From: Pseudomonas aestuarii
GTDB taxonomy: Bacteria; Pseudomonadota; Gammaproteobacteria; Pseudomonadales; Pseudomonadaceae
Length of the DNA: 64,000 nucleotides
NCBI RefSeq assembly: GCF_027988105.1
Contig: NZ_JAQJZJ010000004.1
Location: 372,001 to 436,000 of the forward strand
Direction: 5' to 3'
Shown: positions 18,039 to 26,749 of the stretch, piece after piece
Layout: every line of letters begins with the position of its first letter
How positions within the stretch are numbered: position 1 is the stretch's first letter
Position numbers and translations under genes: made by a program
Notes under the pieces: model-generated
Told to the model about the DNA's origin: nothing
The model's input: the letters and a program-made list of their open reading frames with translations, nothing else
Databases searched by the model: none

Positions 18039-18068
18039 GTAGGGTGGATGACGCTTTATCGATCCACC
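18039..18068. repeat. GTAGGGTGGAT inverted repeat
   Basis: GTAGGGTGGAT at 18039-18049 is followed by ATCCACC at 18062-18068, giving arms GGTGGAT/ATCCACC around a 12-base loop. A further ATGGTGGATCAACCC follows at about 18080. This is another member of the dispersed GTAGGGTG family. Confidence 0.55.
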
Positions 18069-18101
18069 ATGAAGATCAGATGGTGGATCAACCCGCGATG
18101 T

Positions 18102-18134
18102 AGGGCGTACTCGGCTTTGGCCTCCTGCGTCGCT
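18102..18134. repeat. 33-bp direct repeat, copy 1 (between ubiA and ubiC)
   Basis: Begins AGGGCGTACTCGGCTTTGG and ends CTGCGTCGCT. It is identical over 33 bases to 18860-18892 on the other side of ubiC, with the same orientation. Confidence 0.85.
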
Positions 18135-18232
18135 CTACCTCCTGCATCCCTGCAGTCGTCGCGAAGCGGTACGCCGTTGCGATGGGGCAGCAGGCGCAAT
18201 GGCGGACTGTTCGCTTCGCGCCTGAGTCCGCC

Positions 18233-18784
18233 CTAGGCCTCGATCCCGGCGGCCGGCCAGAACGCGGGCAGAAACACCTCGACCACCAGCACCCCGAGGG
18301 CGCCGCGGCTGAAGCAGGAACGGCGTGCCCACAGGCGTTCTGCGCGCACCTCGCTGGGCAGCCAGGCCGCCGGGAAACGGCAGGCTTGCAGGGTGCTGCG
18401 GTCGAACGCGCGGTCGCTGAACAGCAGTTCGCCGAGCGAGCGGCTGCCCAGTTGGTCCATGGCCAGGCCGGAGCCCTGCAGAACGCTGCGCGCCGCCACG
18501 CTGCGGGCGAACACCCAGGGTTGGCCGTGGCCGCGCAAATACACTTCACGCACCCAGCCCTGACTGCCGGCCGCGACGTTGAGGGCGCGGCATTCGTCGT
18601 TGCGCAAGCGCTGCCAGCCCTCGACCAGCGGGGTGACGCTGAAGCCGTCAGCCGACAAGGCCGTCAGTCTGCGGGTCAGCGACTCCTGATTGAACAGCCA
18701 CTCGCGCACCCCGGCAGCCGGGGCCGGGTGCAGTTGGCTGGCTGTCAGCCAGTGCGGCGGATGGGCGAGGGCGGCATGGGGCAC
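18233..18784 (-). CDS. ubiC: Chorismate pyruvate-lyase UbiC
   Basis: Cytoplasmic enzyme (about 183 aa) that converts chorismate to 4-hydroxybenzoate and pyruvate, feeding UbiA. Family segments include NQESLTRRLTALS, FSVTPLVEGWQ, RNDECRALN, WVREVYLRGHGQPWVFARSV and LGSRSLGELLF. The active-site Arg in WVREVYL and Glu near the C-terminus (VEVFLP) are present. The start is uncertain: GTG at 18784 fits the family length; an upstream ATG at 18841 would add 19 residues that do not look like the family. It is flanked on both sides by copies of a 33-bp repeat. Confidence 0.9.
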   Translation of the reverse strand: MPHAALAHPPHWLTASQLHPAPAAGVREWLFNQESLTRRLTALSADGFSVTPLVEGWQRLRNDECRALNVAAGSQGWVREVYLRGHGQPWVFARSVAARSVLQGSGLAMDQLGSRSLGELLFSDRAFDRSTLQACRFPAAWLPSEVRAERLWARRSCFSRGALGVLVVEVFLPAFWPAAGIEA

Positions 18785-18859
18785 GACAGAATTCACCACA
18801 AATCGGAAGCGCGCGAGTCTAGCATGGACGTTCGCGAGCATCAGCCGCGCCGCGGACGC

Positions 18860-18892
18860 AGGGCGTACTCGGCTTTGGCCTCCTGCGTCGCT
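18860..18892. repeat. 33-bp direct repeat, copy 2 (upstream of ubiC)
   Basis: Identical to 18102-18134 over 33 bases. The two copies flank ubiC and its 3' spacer as direct repeats 758 bases apart. Confidence 0.85.
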
Positions 18893-18896
18893 GCAG

Positions 18897-18950
18897 CCCG
18901 TAGGGCGGGTGCAACCCGCCGAGGCTTGCGGGTTGCACCCGCCCTACGGG
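18897..18950. repeat. Perfect 23-bp inverted repeat
   Basis: Arms 18897-18919 and 18928-18950 are exact reverse complements around an 8-base loop CGAGGCTT. The left arm starts CCCGTAGGGCGGGTGC, linking it to the GTAGGGTG family. It lies between divergent ends of ubiC and glcC and could act as a terminator-like stem, but has no T-run. Confidence 0.75.
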
Positions 18951-19044
18951 ACTCCAATGGGTAGGTGGGCACTGACGCAGTAGGCCCAGCATCGCGGTCG
19001 AGCGGTCATGCCCGTTAGCGCGGCTCGACCCAACCGATGGCCCT

Positions 19045-19821
19045 TCACGACCAGCCCTCCAGGCGCATGGTCGCGCGCACCAGGCGCTGTTCCTCCTGTT
19101 CGATTTCCTTGAGGTTGTCGCGGATGCTGAGGATATGCTCGCGGGCGGCGCGTTGCGCCTGTTCCGGCAGGCGCTCGATGACCGCGTGGTAGAGGCGCGC
19201 ATGCTGGCGGTCGATCTGGCGTTTCTGCAGTGGCCGGTGATAGAGGTTGTTCACCGAGGCGAACACCGAGTTGAGCATCAGGTCGGTCAGCGATTGCAGG
19301 GTGTGCAGCAGCACCGGGTTGTGCGAGGCCTCGCAGATGGCCAGGTGGAAGGCGTGGTCGAGGCGCGCATGTTCGCGCGGTTCGACCTCGCTCGGCTGCT
19401 CGGTGTGGGCGGCGAGCATTTCCTCGTAGCGGCGGGTCAGCAGGACGAAATCCGCATCGGTGCCGCGCAGGGCAGCCAGGCGCGCCGATTCGGCCTCGAG
19501 CAGGGCGCGCACTTCGAGCAGGTCGAACAGGGTGCGTGGCTGCGAGCTGAACAGGTGCATCAGCGGGCTGGCGTCGCGCGCCCCGCTGAGGCTGGCGACC
19601 CGCGAATCGCGGCCTTGGGCGGTTTCGATGATGCCGCGCCCGCGCAGCACCTTGAGCCCTTCGCGCAGGGCCGAACGGGAGATGCCCAACTTCTCGCACA
19701 GGCGTCGCTCCGAGGGCAGGGCCTGGCCCACCTTGAGCACGCCATCGACGATCAACCGTTCAATTTTTTCGGCCACCACATCGCTGACCTGGCGGCGTAC
19801 TGCGGGCTGTTCTAGATCCAT
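19045..19821 (-). CDS. glcC: GntR/FadR-family regulator GlcC
   Basis: Transcription factor (258 aa) predicted to control the glycolate genes. The N-terminal winged helix (residues about 10-75, with SERRLCEKLGISRSALREGL and GRGIIETAQGRDSRVAS) is followed by an all-helical FCD ligand domain (about 95-235) carrying the metal/ligand-site pattern DHAFHLAICEASHN. It is divergent from glcD. Its start lies 17 bases from one of two mirrored operator palindromes, suggesting autoregulation. Glycolate or glyoxylate is the likely effector by family knowledge. Confidence 0.93.
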   Translation of the reverse strand: MDLEQPAVRRQVSDVVAEKIERLIVDGVLKVGQALPSERRLCEKLGISRSALREGLKVLRGRGIIETAQGRDSRVASLSGARDASPLMHLFSSQPRTLFDLLEVRALLEAESARLAALRGTDADFVLLTRRYEEMLAAHTEQPSEVEPREHARLDHAFHLAICEASHNPVLLHTLQSLTDLMLNSVFASVNNLYHRPLQKRQIDRQHARLYHAVIERLPEQAQRAAREHILSIRDNLKEIEQEEQRLVRATMRLEGWS

Positions 19822-19837
19822 TGTGGTGCGCTCGCAG

Positions 19838-19853
19838 ACTGGTATGACCAGTT
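19838..19853. promoter_or_regulatory. GlcC operator, glcC-proximal
   Basis: ACTGGTATGACCAGTT contains TGGT-ATG-ACCA, the palindrome form TGGTNNNACCA bound by FadR-subfamily regulators. It is the exact reverse complement of 19946-19961. Confidence 0.75.
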
Positions 19854-19945
19854 AGGGTTTGTCGAAGTTCAGCTGATGAATATAAGCGTGCCAGTCAGCC
19901 AGGGCAAAGCCTGAGTCGATAAGTGGTGACGCACGAGTCGAAAAA

Positions 19946-19961
19946 AACTGGTCATACCAGT
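19946..19961. promoter_or_regulatory. GlcC operator, glcD-proximal
   Basis: AACTGGTCATACCAGT is the exact reverse complement of the 16-base site at 19838-19853. The two sites are 108 bases apart centre to centre in the glcC-glcD gap. Confidence 0.75.
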
Positions 19962-20077
19962 ATGGGTGGAGGTGGACGCCAGAATTGCCGGGGGCTAAAT
20001 ATGGTGCACAACCAGCGCACCGCTGTGCGGATGCGCCATAACGATTTCACCCGCTACGTCACCCGAGTGAGCCTGCC

Positions 20078-21577
20078 ATGAGCATTCTGTACGACGAGCG
20101 CGTCGATGGCCCGTTGCCCGCAGTCGACAAGCCAGCCCTGCTGGCCGCAGTGCGCGAGCAACTGCCCGACCTGGAAGTGCTGCATACCCAGGAAGACCTC
20201 AAACCCTACGAATGCGATGGCCTCTCGGCCTATACCGCCACGCCGATGCTGGTGGTGCTTCCCGAGCGCATCGAGCAGGTCGAGGGGCTGCTCAAGCTTT
20301 GCCATCAGCGCGGCGTGCCGGTGGTGGCGCGCGGCGCCGGCACCGGCTTGTCCGGCGGCGCCTTGCCGTTGGAGCAGGGCATCCTGCTGGTGATGGCGCG
20401 CTTCAACAAAATTCTCGAGGTCAACCCGGCCGGGCGCTTCGCCCGAGTCCAGCCCGGGGTGCGCAACCTGGCGATTTCCCAGGCCGCCGCGCCCTATGCA
20501 CTGTATTACGCGCCGGATCCGTCCTCGCAGATCGCCTGTTCGATCGGCGGCAACGTGGCCGAGAACGCCGGCGGCGTGCATTGCCTGAAATACGGCCTGA
20601 CCGTGCACAATCTGCTCAAGATCGAGGTCCTCACGGTCGAGGGCGAGCGCATGACGCTCGGCTCCGATGCCCTGGATGCGCCGGGTTTCGACCTGCTCGC
20701 GCTGTTCACCGGCTCGGAAGGCATGCTCGGCATCATCACCGAGGTCACGGTCAAGCTGCTGCCCAAGCCGCAGGTGGCCAAGGTGCTGCTGGCCAGCTTC
20801 GATTCGGTGGAAAAGGCCGGGCGCGCGGTTGGCGACATCATCGCCGCCGGCATCATTCCCGGCGGCCTGGAGATGATGGACAACCTGGCGATCCGCGCCG
20901 CGGAAGACTTCATCCATGCCGGCTACCCGGTCGAGGCCGAGGCCATCCTGCTGTGTGAACTGGATGGCGTCGAAGCCGACGTGCGCGACGAGTGCGAACG
21001 GGTGCGTGCGGTGCTGCAGGCGGCTGGCGCCAGCGAAGTGCGCCTGGCCCGTGACGAGGCCGAACGGGTCAGGTTCTGGGCCGGCCGCAAGAACGCCTTC
21101 CCTGCGGTCGGGCGCATCTCGCCAGACTACTACTGCATGGACGGCACCATTCCGCGCCGCGAGTTGCCCGGGGTGCTGCGCGGCATCGCCGAGCTGTCCG
21201 CCGAGTACGGCCTGCGCGTGGCCAACGTGTTCCACGCCGGCGACGGCAACATGCACCCGCTGATCCTGTTCGATGCCAACCAGCCCGGCGAGCTGGAGCG
21301 CGCCGAAGCCGTCGGCGGCAAGATCCTCGAGCTCTGCGTGAAAGTAGGCGGCAGCATCACCGGCGAGCACGGCGTCGGCCGCGAGAAGATCAACCAGATG
21401 TGCGCCCAGTTCAGCAGCGACGAACTGACCCTGTTTCACGCGGTGAAAGCCGCCTTCGATCCCAAGGGTCTGCTCAACCCCGGCAAGAACATCCCGACCC
21501 TGCATCGCTGCGCCGAATTCGGCGCCATGCATGTGCACCACGGCCAGTTGCCCTTTCCCGACCTGGAGCGTTTCTGA
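20078..21577 (+). CDS. glcD: Glycolate oxidase FAD subunit GlcD
   Basis: FAD-binding catalytic subunit (499 aa) of glycolate dehydrogenase, which oxidises glycolate to glyoxylate and passes electrons to the respiratory chain. A PCMH-type FAD domain (about residues 45-225) contains VVARGAGTGLSGGALP and GGNVAENAGGVHCLKYG. The C-terminal FAD-oxidase domain has VFHAGDGNMHPLILFD and SITGEHGVGREK. It is the first gene of glcDEFG. Its TGA overlaps the glcE ATG (TGATG pattern), so translation is coupled. Confidence 0.97.
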   Translation: MSILYDERVDGPLPAVDKPALLAAVREQLPDLEVLHTQEDLKPYECDGLSAYTATPMLVVLPERIEQVEGLLKLCHQRGVPVVARGAGTGLSGGALPLEQGILLVMARFNKILEVNPAGRFARVQPGVRNLAISQAAAPYALYYAPDPSSQIACSIGGNVAENAGGVHCLKYGLTVHNLLKIEVLTVEGERMTLGSDALDAPGFDLLALFTGSEGMLGIITEVTVKLLPKPQVAKVLLASFDSVEKAGRAVGDIIAAGIIPGGLEMMDNLAIRAAEDFIHAGYPVEAEAILLCELDGVEADVRDECERVRAVLQAAGASEVRLARDEAERVRFWAGRKNAFPAVGRISPDYYCMDGTIPRRELPGVLRGIAELSAEYGLRVANVFHAGDGNMHPLILFDANQPGELERAEAVGGKILELCVKVGGSITGEHGVGREKINQMCAQFSSDELTLFHAVKAAFDPKGLLNPGKNIPTLHRCAEFGAMHVHHGQLPFPDLERF

Positions 21578-22641
21578 TGCCCATGCCGCATGATTTCGAT
21601 GCCAGCACGGCGCTGCTGGAGCAGGTCAATCACGCCCTCAATAATTCGCTGCCGCTGCGTATTCAGGGCGGTAACAGCAAGGCATTTCTTGGCCGCCCGG
21701 TCACCGGCGAGGTGATCGACAGCCGTGCCCATCGCGGAATCGTCAGTTACGACCCGACCGAGCTGGTGATCACCGCCCGCGCCGGCACCCCGCTGGTCGA
21801 ATTGCAGGCGGCGCTGGATGAGGCCGGGCAGATGCTCACCTGTGAAGCACCGAGCTTCGCTGACGGCGCCACCGTCGGCGGCATGGTCGCCACGGGTCTG
21901 TCCGGCCCACGGCGGCCCTGGGTCGGCTCGGTCCGCGACATGGTTCTGGGCACACGGCTGATCAGCGGCCACGGCAAGCATCTGCGCTTCGGCGGCGAGG
22001 TGATGAAGAATGTCGCCGGCTATGACCTGTCGCGCCTGCTGGTGGGCAGTTTCGGCTGCCTGGGGCTGATCACCGAAGTATCGCTCAAGGTGCTGCCCAA
22101 GCCCCGTGAGTGCCTCAGCCTGCGCCTGCCGATGGATGTCGAGAGCGCCCTGCGCAAACTCGCCGAGTGGGGCCAGCAGCCGATCCCGCTGAGCGCTGCC
22201 AGTCATGACGGTCGCGCCCTGCACCTGCGCCTGGAAGGCGGCGGAGGTTCGGTGGCTGATGCGCGCAAACGCCTCGGTGGCGAGCTGCTCGACCCGACCT
22301 ACTGGCAGCAGCTCAACGAGCAGCGCCTGGCCTTCTTCGCCGACCCGCGACCCTTGTGGCGCCTGTCGCTGCCGAACAACAGCGCGCTGCTGAGCTTGCC
22401 CGGCGATCAGTTGATCGACTGGGGCGGTGCCCAGCGCTGGCTGAAATCCACGGCCGAGGCGGCGCAGATCCGCAGCATCGTCAGTGCCGCCGGTGGCCAT
22501 GCCACCTGCTTCACCGCCGGGGTCTGCGACAGCCCGTTCCAGCCCCTGGCCGCGCCCTTGCTGCGCTATCACCGCCAGCTGAAAAGCCAGCTCGACCCAC
22601 AAGGGATCTTCAACGCTGGCCGCATGTATGCCGAGGTGTAA
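21577..22641 (+). CDS. glcE: Glycolate oxidase FAD-binding subunit GlcE
   Basis: Second flavin-binding subunit (354 aa) of glycolate dehydrogenase. It is a shorter paralogue of GlcD with the FAD-binding half (LRIQGGNSKAFLG, GATVGGMVATGLSGPRRPW, GGEVMKNVAGYDLSRLL) and a reduced C-terminal part ending FNAGRMYAEV. The ATG at 21577 overlaps the glcD stop; a second ATG lies two codons later at 21583. glcF starts 3 bases after its stop. Confidence 0.95.
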   Translation: MPMPHDFDASTALLEQVNHALNNSLPLRIQGGNSKAFLGRPVTGEVIDSRAHRGIVSYDPTELVITARAGTPLVELQAALDEAGQMLTCEAPSFADGATVGGMVATGLSGPRRPWVGSVRDMVLGTRLISGHGKHLRFGGEVMKNVAGYDLSRLLVGSFGCLGLITEVSLKVLPKPRECLSLRLPMDVESALRKLAEWGQQPIPLSAASHDGRALHLRLEGGGGSVADARKRLGGELLDPTYWQQLNEQRLAFFADPRPLWRLSLPNNSALLSLPGDQLIDWGGAQRWLKSTAEAAQIRSIVSAAGGHATCFTAGVCDSPFQPLAAPLLRYHRQLKSQLDPQGIFNAGRMYAEV

Positions 22642-22644
22642 GCC

Positions 22645-23862
22645 GTGCAGACCAATCTAACCGAACAGGCCAAGCGTCTGCCGCGCGGCGAAGAAGCCGA
22701 AAGCATCCTGCGCAGCTGCGTGCATTGCGGGTTCTGCAATGCCACTTGCCCGACCTACCAGCTGCTCGGCGACGAACTGGATGGCCCGCGCGGGCGTATC
22801 TATCTGATCAAGCAGGTGCTCGAAGGCAACCAGGTCAGCGCCAAGACCCAGCTGCACCTGGATCGCTGCCTGACCTGCCGCAACTGCGAAACCACCTGCC
22901 CGTCGGGGGTGGATTATCACAACCTGCTGGATATCGGCCGCGCGGTGGTCGACGCGGCGGTGCCGCGGCCGCTGGGCCAGCGCCTGCTGCGCGAAAGCCT
23001 GCGCGCCCTGGTGCCGCGTCCGGCCCTGTTCAAGGCCTTGATCCAGACCGGCGAGGCGTTCCGGCCGTTGCTGCCGGCCGTGCTCAAGGCCAAGTTGCCG
23101 CGACAGATCCACCCGGCCAAGCCGCGCCCGCCGCTGCGCCATGACCGTCGCGTACTGATCCTCGAGGGCTGCGTGCAGGCGGGCCTGTCGCCCAACACCA
23201 ACGCCGCCAGTGCGCGGGTGCTCGATCGTCTCGGCATCAGCGTCACGCCGATCCGCGAGGCCGGTTGCTGCGGCGCCGTGGATTATCACCTCAACGCCCA
23301 GGAGCAGGGTTTGCAGCGCGCCCGGCGCAATATCGACGCCTGGTGGCCGGCGATCGAGGGCGGCGCCGAAGCGATCGTGCAGACCGCCAGCGGCTGCGGC
23401 GCCTTCGTCAAGGATTATGGCCACCTGCTCGAGCATGACCCGGCCTACGCGGCCAAGGCCAAACGGGTCAGCGAGTTGGCCAAGGACCTGGTCGAAGTGC
23501 TGCGCGGCGAGGCGCTGGAAGCGCTCGGCGTGCGCAGCGACCAGCGCCTGGCCTTCCACTGCCCGTGCACCCTGCAACATGCGCAGCACCTCGGCGGCGC
23601 CGTCGAGGGCGTGCTCAGCCGCCTGGGCTTCCAGCTCACCGCGGTGGCCGATGGGCACCTGTGCTGCGGCTCGGCCGGCACCTATTCGATCACCCAACCA
23701 GAGCTGTCCAGGCAGTTGCGCGACAACAAGCTGGACGCCCTGGAAAGCGGCACGCCGGAGGTGATCGTCACCGCCAACATCGGCTGCCAGACCCACCTCG
23801 ACGGCGCCGGCCGTACCCCGGTGCGCCACTGGATCGAGGTGGTCGAAGAGGCCATGGGCTGA
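22645..23862 (+). CDS. glcF: Glycolate oxidase iron-sulfur subunit GlcF
   Basis: Electron-transfer subunit (405 aa) of glycolate dehydrogenase. Two [4Fe-4S] motifs are complete: Cys25/28/31/35 and Cys75/78/81/85. Two CCG-type domains follow, with GCVQAGLSPNTN, REAGCCGAVDYH and DGHLCCGSAGTYS, typical of heterodisulfide-reductase-like subunits that pass electrons to quinone. It starts at GTG 22645, three bases after the glcE stop. Confidence 0.96.
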   Translation: MQTNLTEQAKRLPRGEEAESILRSCVHCGFCNATCPTYQLLGDELDGPRGRIYLIKQVLEGNQVSAKTQLHLDRCLTCRNCETTCPSGVDYHNLLDIGRAVVDAAVPRPLGQRLLRESLRALVPRPALFKALIQTGEAFRPLLPAVLKAKLPRQIHPAKPRPPLRHDRRVLILEGCVQAGLSPNTNAASARVLDRLGISVTPIREAGCCGAVDYHLNAQEQGLQRARRNIDAWWPAIEGGAEAIVQTASGCGAFVKDYGHLLEHDPAYAAKAKRVSELAKDLVEVLRGEALEALGVRSDQRLAFHCPCTLQHAQHLGGAVEGVLSRLGFQLTAVADGHLCCGSAGTYSITQPELSRQLRDNKLDALESGTPEVIVTANIGCQTHLDGAGRTPVRHWIEVVEEAMG

Positions 23863-23917
23863 GATTCACGACCCACGAATTCGCGCATCACGCGCCAATC
23901 AATCATGAGGAAAGAAC

Positions 23918-24319
23918 ATGCAAAGCAAAGCCGTATTGGGTCAAGCCGAAGTCGCCCGCATCCTTGCCGCTGCCCGCGCCGAAGCGCAGCAGCACAACTG
24001 GGCCGTAGCCATTGCCGTGGTCGATGACGGCGGTCATCCGCTGGCCCTCGAACGCCTCGATGGTTGCGCACCGATCGCCGCCTACATCGCCAGCGAAAAG
24101 GCACGCAGCTCGGCCCTCGGTCGACGCGAGACCAAGGGTTACGAGGACATGGTCAACGGTGGCCGCAGTGCCTTCCTGTCGGCCCCCTTGCTGACCTCCC
24201 TCGAAGGCGGCGTACCGCTGATCGTCGACGGCCAGGTGATTGGCGCGGTCGGCGTGTCCGGGGTCAAGGCCGAGCAGGACGCCCAGGTCGCCAAGGCCGG
24301 TGTCGCCGGCCTGGCCTGA
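23918..24319 (+). CDS. glcG: GlcG, DUF336/HbpS-like protein
   Basis: Small cytoplasmic protein (133 aa) found in glycolate operons and related to the HbpS/PduO-C fold. Recognisable stretches include AIAVVDDGGHPLALERLDG, KARSSALGRRETKGYEDMVN and LEGGVPLIVDGQVIGAVGVSG. Its exact role in glycolate use is not established. It follows glcF by 55 bases with an AGGAAAG ribosome site and precedes glcB. Confidence 0.93.
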   Translation: MQSKAVLGQAEVARILAAARAEAQQHNWAVAIAVVDDGGHPLALERLDGCAPIAAYIASEKARSSALGRRETKGYEDMVNGGRSAFLSAPLLTSLEGGVPLIVDGQVIGAVGVSGVKAEQDAQVAKAGVAGLA

Positions 24320-24396
24320 ACCCAAAGCACCGAATAAAGCCTGACGCCCGCCGCTGCTGCCGCGGGGCAGGGGAGTACTGAATTGGAGAACCGAAG

Positions 24397-26574
24397 ATGA
24401 CCGATCGCGTGAACTGCCAGCGCCTGCAAGTGGCCGCCAACCTGCAACGTTTCGTCGATGAAGAAGTGCTGCCGGGCAGCGGGCTCGCCCGCGAGGCCTT
24501 CTGGGCCGGCTTCGACACCCTGGTGCACGACCTGGCGCCGCAGAATCGCGCGCTGCTGGCCGAGCGCGAGCGTCTGCAGGGCGAACTGGACCAATGGCAC
24601 CGCGCCAACCCGGGTCCGGTGACGGATATGCCGGCCTATCGCGCCTTCCTCGAAGCCATCGGTTACCTGCTGCCGCCACCGGCCCAGGTACAGGCCAGCA
24701 CCGCCAACGTCGACAGCGAGATCAGCAGCCAGGCCGGCCCGCAGCTGGTGGTGCCGGTGATGAACGCGCGCTACGCGCTGAACGCCGCCAACGCTCGCTG
24801 GGGCTCGCTGTACGATGCCCTGTATGGCACCGACGCCATCAGCGAAGCGGGCGGGGCGCAGAAAGGGCCCGGTTACAACCAGGTGCGTGGGGCCAAGGTG
24901 ATTGCCTTCGCCCGTGCCTTCCTCGATCAGGCCGCGCCGCTGGCCAGCGGCAGCCATGTCGATTCCGTAAGCTACCGGGTGGTCGCCGGCCAGCTCCGGG
25001 TGACCCTGGCGAACGGCAGCCAGACCGCGCTCCAGCAGCCGGAGAAGTTTCTCGGTCATCAGGGCGAGGCCGCTGCGCCAACCGCCGTGCTGCTGAAAAA
25101 CCATGGCCTGCACGTGGAAATCCAGATCGACCCGAGTAGCCCGATCGGCGCCACCGATGCAGCCGGGGTCAAGGATCTGCTGATGGAAGCGGCGCTGTCG
25201 ACCATTCTCGATTGCGAGGACTCGGTCGCCGCCGTCGATGCCGACGACAAGGTGCTGATCTACCGCAACTGGCTGGGCCTGATGAAGGGCGACCTCAGCG
25301 AGGAACTGGACAAGGGCGGCAAGCGCATCACGCGCCGTCTCAATCCGGACCGTGAATACATCGGCGCCGACGGTGCCAGTCTCAGTCTGCATGGTCGTTC
25401 GCTGATGTTCGTGCGCAACGTTGGTCATCTGATGACCAACCCGGCGATCCTCGATGGTGAGGGCCGCGAGATTGCCGAAGGCATTCTCGATGGCGTGATG
25501 ACCAGCCTGATCGCCCTGCATGACCTCAAGCGCCAGGGCAATTCGCGCAGCGGTAGCGTGTATATCGTCAAGCCGAAGATGCATGGCCCGCTTGAAGTGG
25601 CCTTCGCCGACCAGCTATTCGCCCGTATCGAAGACCTCCTGGAGCTGCCACGCAACACCCTGAAGATGGGCATCATGGACGAGGAGCGGCGTACCAGCGT
25701 CAACCTCGAGGCTTGTATCGCCGCCGCCAGCACACGGGTGGCCTTCATCAACACCGGTTTCCTCGATCGCACCGGCGACGAGATGCACACGGCCATGGAA
25801 GCCGGGCCGATGCTGCGCAAGGGCGACATGAAAACCACCCAGTGGATTCAGGCCTACGAACGCAACAATGTGCTGGTCGGGCTGAGCTGTGGCCTGCGTG
25901 GCCGCGCGCAGATCGGCAAGGGCATGTGGGCCATGCCGGATCTGATGGCCGACATGCTCAAGCAGAAGATCGCCCATCCGCAAGCCGGCGCCAACACCGC
26001 CTGGGTGCCATCGCCGACCGCCGCCGTGTTGCATGCCTTGCACTACCACCAGGTGGACGTGCAGGCGCTGCAGCGTGAACTGGAAAGCATCGACTTCGCC
26101 GCCGAGCGCGACGGCCTGCTCAACGATCTGTTGACGGTGCCGGTAGCGGCCGAGCGCACCTGGAGCGAAGCGGATATCCAGCAGGAACTGGACAACAACT
26201 GCCAGGGCATCCTCGGATACGTGGTGCGCTGGGTGGAGCAGGGCGTCGGTTGCTCCAAGGTGCCGGATATCCATAACGTCGGCCTGATGGAAGACCGCGC
26301 CACCTTGCGCATTTCCAGCCAGCACATTGCCAACTGGCTGCACCACGGTGTGGTCGAGCGGGCGCAGGTCGAGGAGACCCTGCAGCGCATGGCCAAGGTG
26401 GTCGATGGACAGAATGCCGGCGACCCGCTGTACCGCCCGATGGCAGCCAACTATGCGGCTTCTGCCGCGTTCCAGGCCGCCAGCGACCTGGTGTTCAAGG
26501 GGCGTGAACAGCCCAGCGGCTATACCGAGCCACTGCTGCACGCCTGGCGTTTGCGCTTCAAGCAGCAGGCATAA
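24397..26574 (+). CDS. glcB: Malate synthase G
   Basis: Monomeric malate synthase (725 aa) that condenses glyoxylate with acetyl-CoA to give malate, taking the product of GlcDEF into central metabolism. Length matches the G isoform. Conserved active-site regions are visible: [18 protein letters not shown], the [15 protein letters not shown] segment, [10 protein letters not shown], and [20 protein letters not shown] with catalytic Asp. It is placed last of the glc enzyme genes and is followed by a terminator before the permease. In P. aeruginosa glcB is elsewhere on the chromosome by my recollection, so this linkage differs. Confidence 0.97.
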   Translation: MTDRVNCQRLQVAANLQRFVDEEVLPGSGLAREAFWAGFDTLVHDLAPQNRALLAERERLQGELDQWHRANPGPVTDMPAYRAFLEAIGYLLPPPAQVQASTANVDSEISSQAGPQLVVPVMNARYALNAANARWGSLYDALYGTDAISEAGGAQKGPGYNQVRGAKVIAFARAFLDQAAPLASGSHVDSVSYRVVAGQLRVTLANGSQTALQQPEKFLGHQGEAAAPTAVLLKNHGLHVEIQIDPSSPIGATDAAGVKDLLMEAALSTILDCEDSVAAVDADDKVLIYRNWLGLMKGDLSEELDKGGKRITRRLNPDREYIGADGASLSLHGRSLMFVRNVGHLMTNPAILDGEGREIAEGILDGVMTSLIALHDLKRQGNSRSGSVYIVKPKMHGPLEVAFADQLFARIEDLLELPRNTLKMGIMDEERRTSVNLEACIAAASTRVAFINTGFLDRTGDEMHTAMEAGPMLRKGDMKTTQWIQAYERNNVLVGLSCGLRGRAQIGKGMWAMPDLMADMLKQKIAHPQAGANTAWVPSPTAAVLHALHYHQVDVQALQRELESIDFAAERDGLLNDLLTVPVAAERTWSEADIQQELDNNCQGILGYVVRWVEQGVGCSKVPDIHNVGLMEDRATLRISSQHIANWLHHGVVERAQVEETLQRMAKVVDGQNAGDPLYRPMAANYAASAAFQAASDLVFKGREQPSGYTEPLLHAWRLRFKQQA

Positions 26575-26597
26575 GCCTTCACTGGTCACTGATATTC

Positions 26598-26631
26598 AGC
26601 CCCGTGCACCCATGTGCCCGGGGCTTTTGAG
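26598..26631 (+). terminator. Terminator after glcB
   Basis: AGCCCCG at 26598-26604 pairs with CGGGGCT at 26620-26626, with a TGCAC...GTGC inner stem, followed by TTTT. It separates glcB from the permease gene. Confidence 0.75.
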
Positions 26632-26728
26632 CATGGATACCGGCATGGGCGCAGCCCAGGGGCGGTATTCGCGGGCCTGACAAGCTCCGCTGCGTGAAGC
26701 CAGGTCACTCTTGGCAACTGTGGTTCAC

Positions 26729-26737
26729 AACAACTAA
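26729..26737 (+). promoter_or_regulatory. CA-like motif upstream of the permease start (candidate Hfq/Crc site)
   Basis: AACAACTAAAAA directly precedes the AAAGGAC ribosome site of the permease gene. It matches AAYAAYAA in two of three units, so the call is weaker than at dctP. Confidence 0.4.
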
Positions 26738-26749
26738 AAAGGACCTCTC

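Noticed and set aside
18182..18964. 260-residue plus-strand frame overlapping ubiC
   Set aside because: Antisense of ubiC extended into the 33-bp repeat; composition not gene-like.
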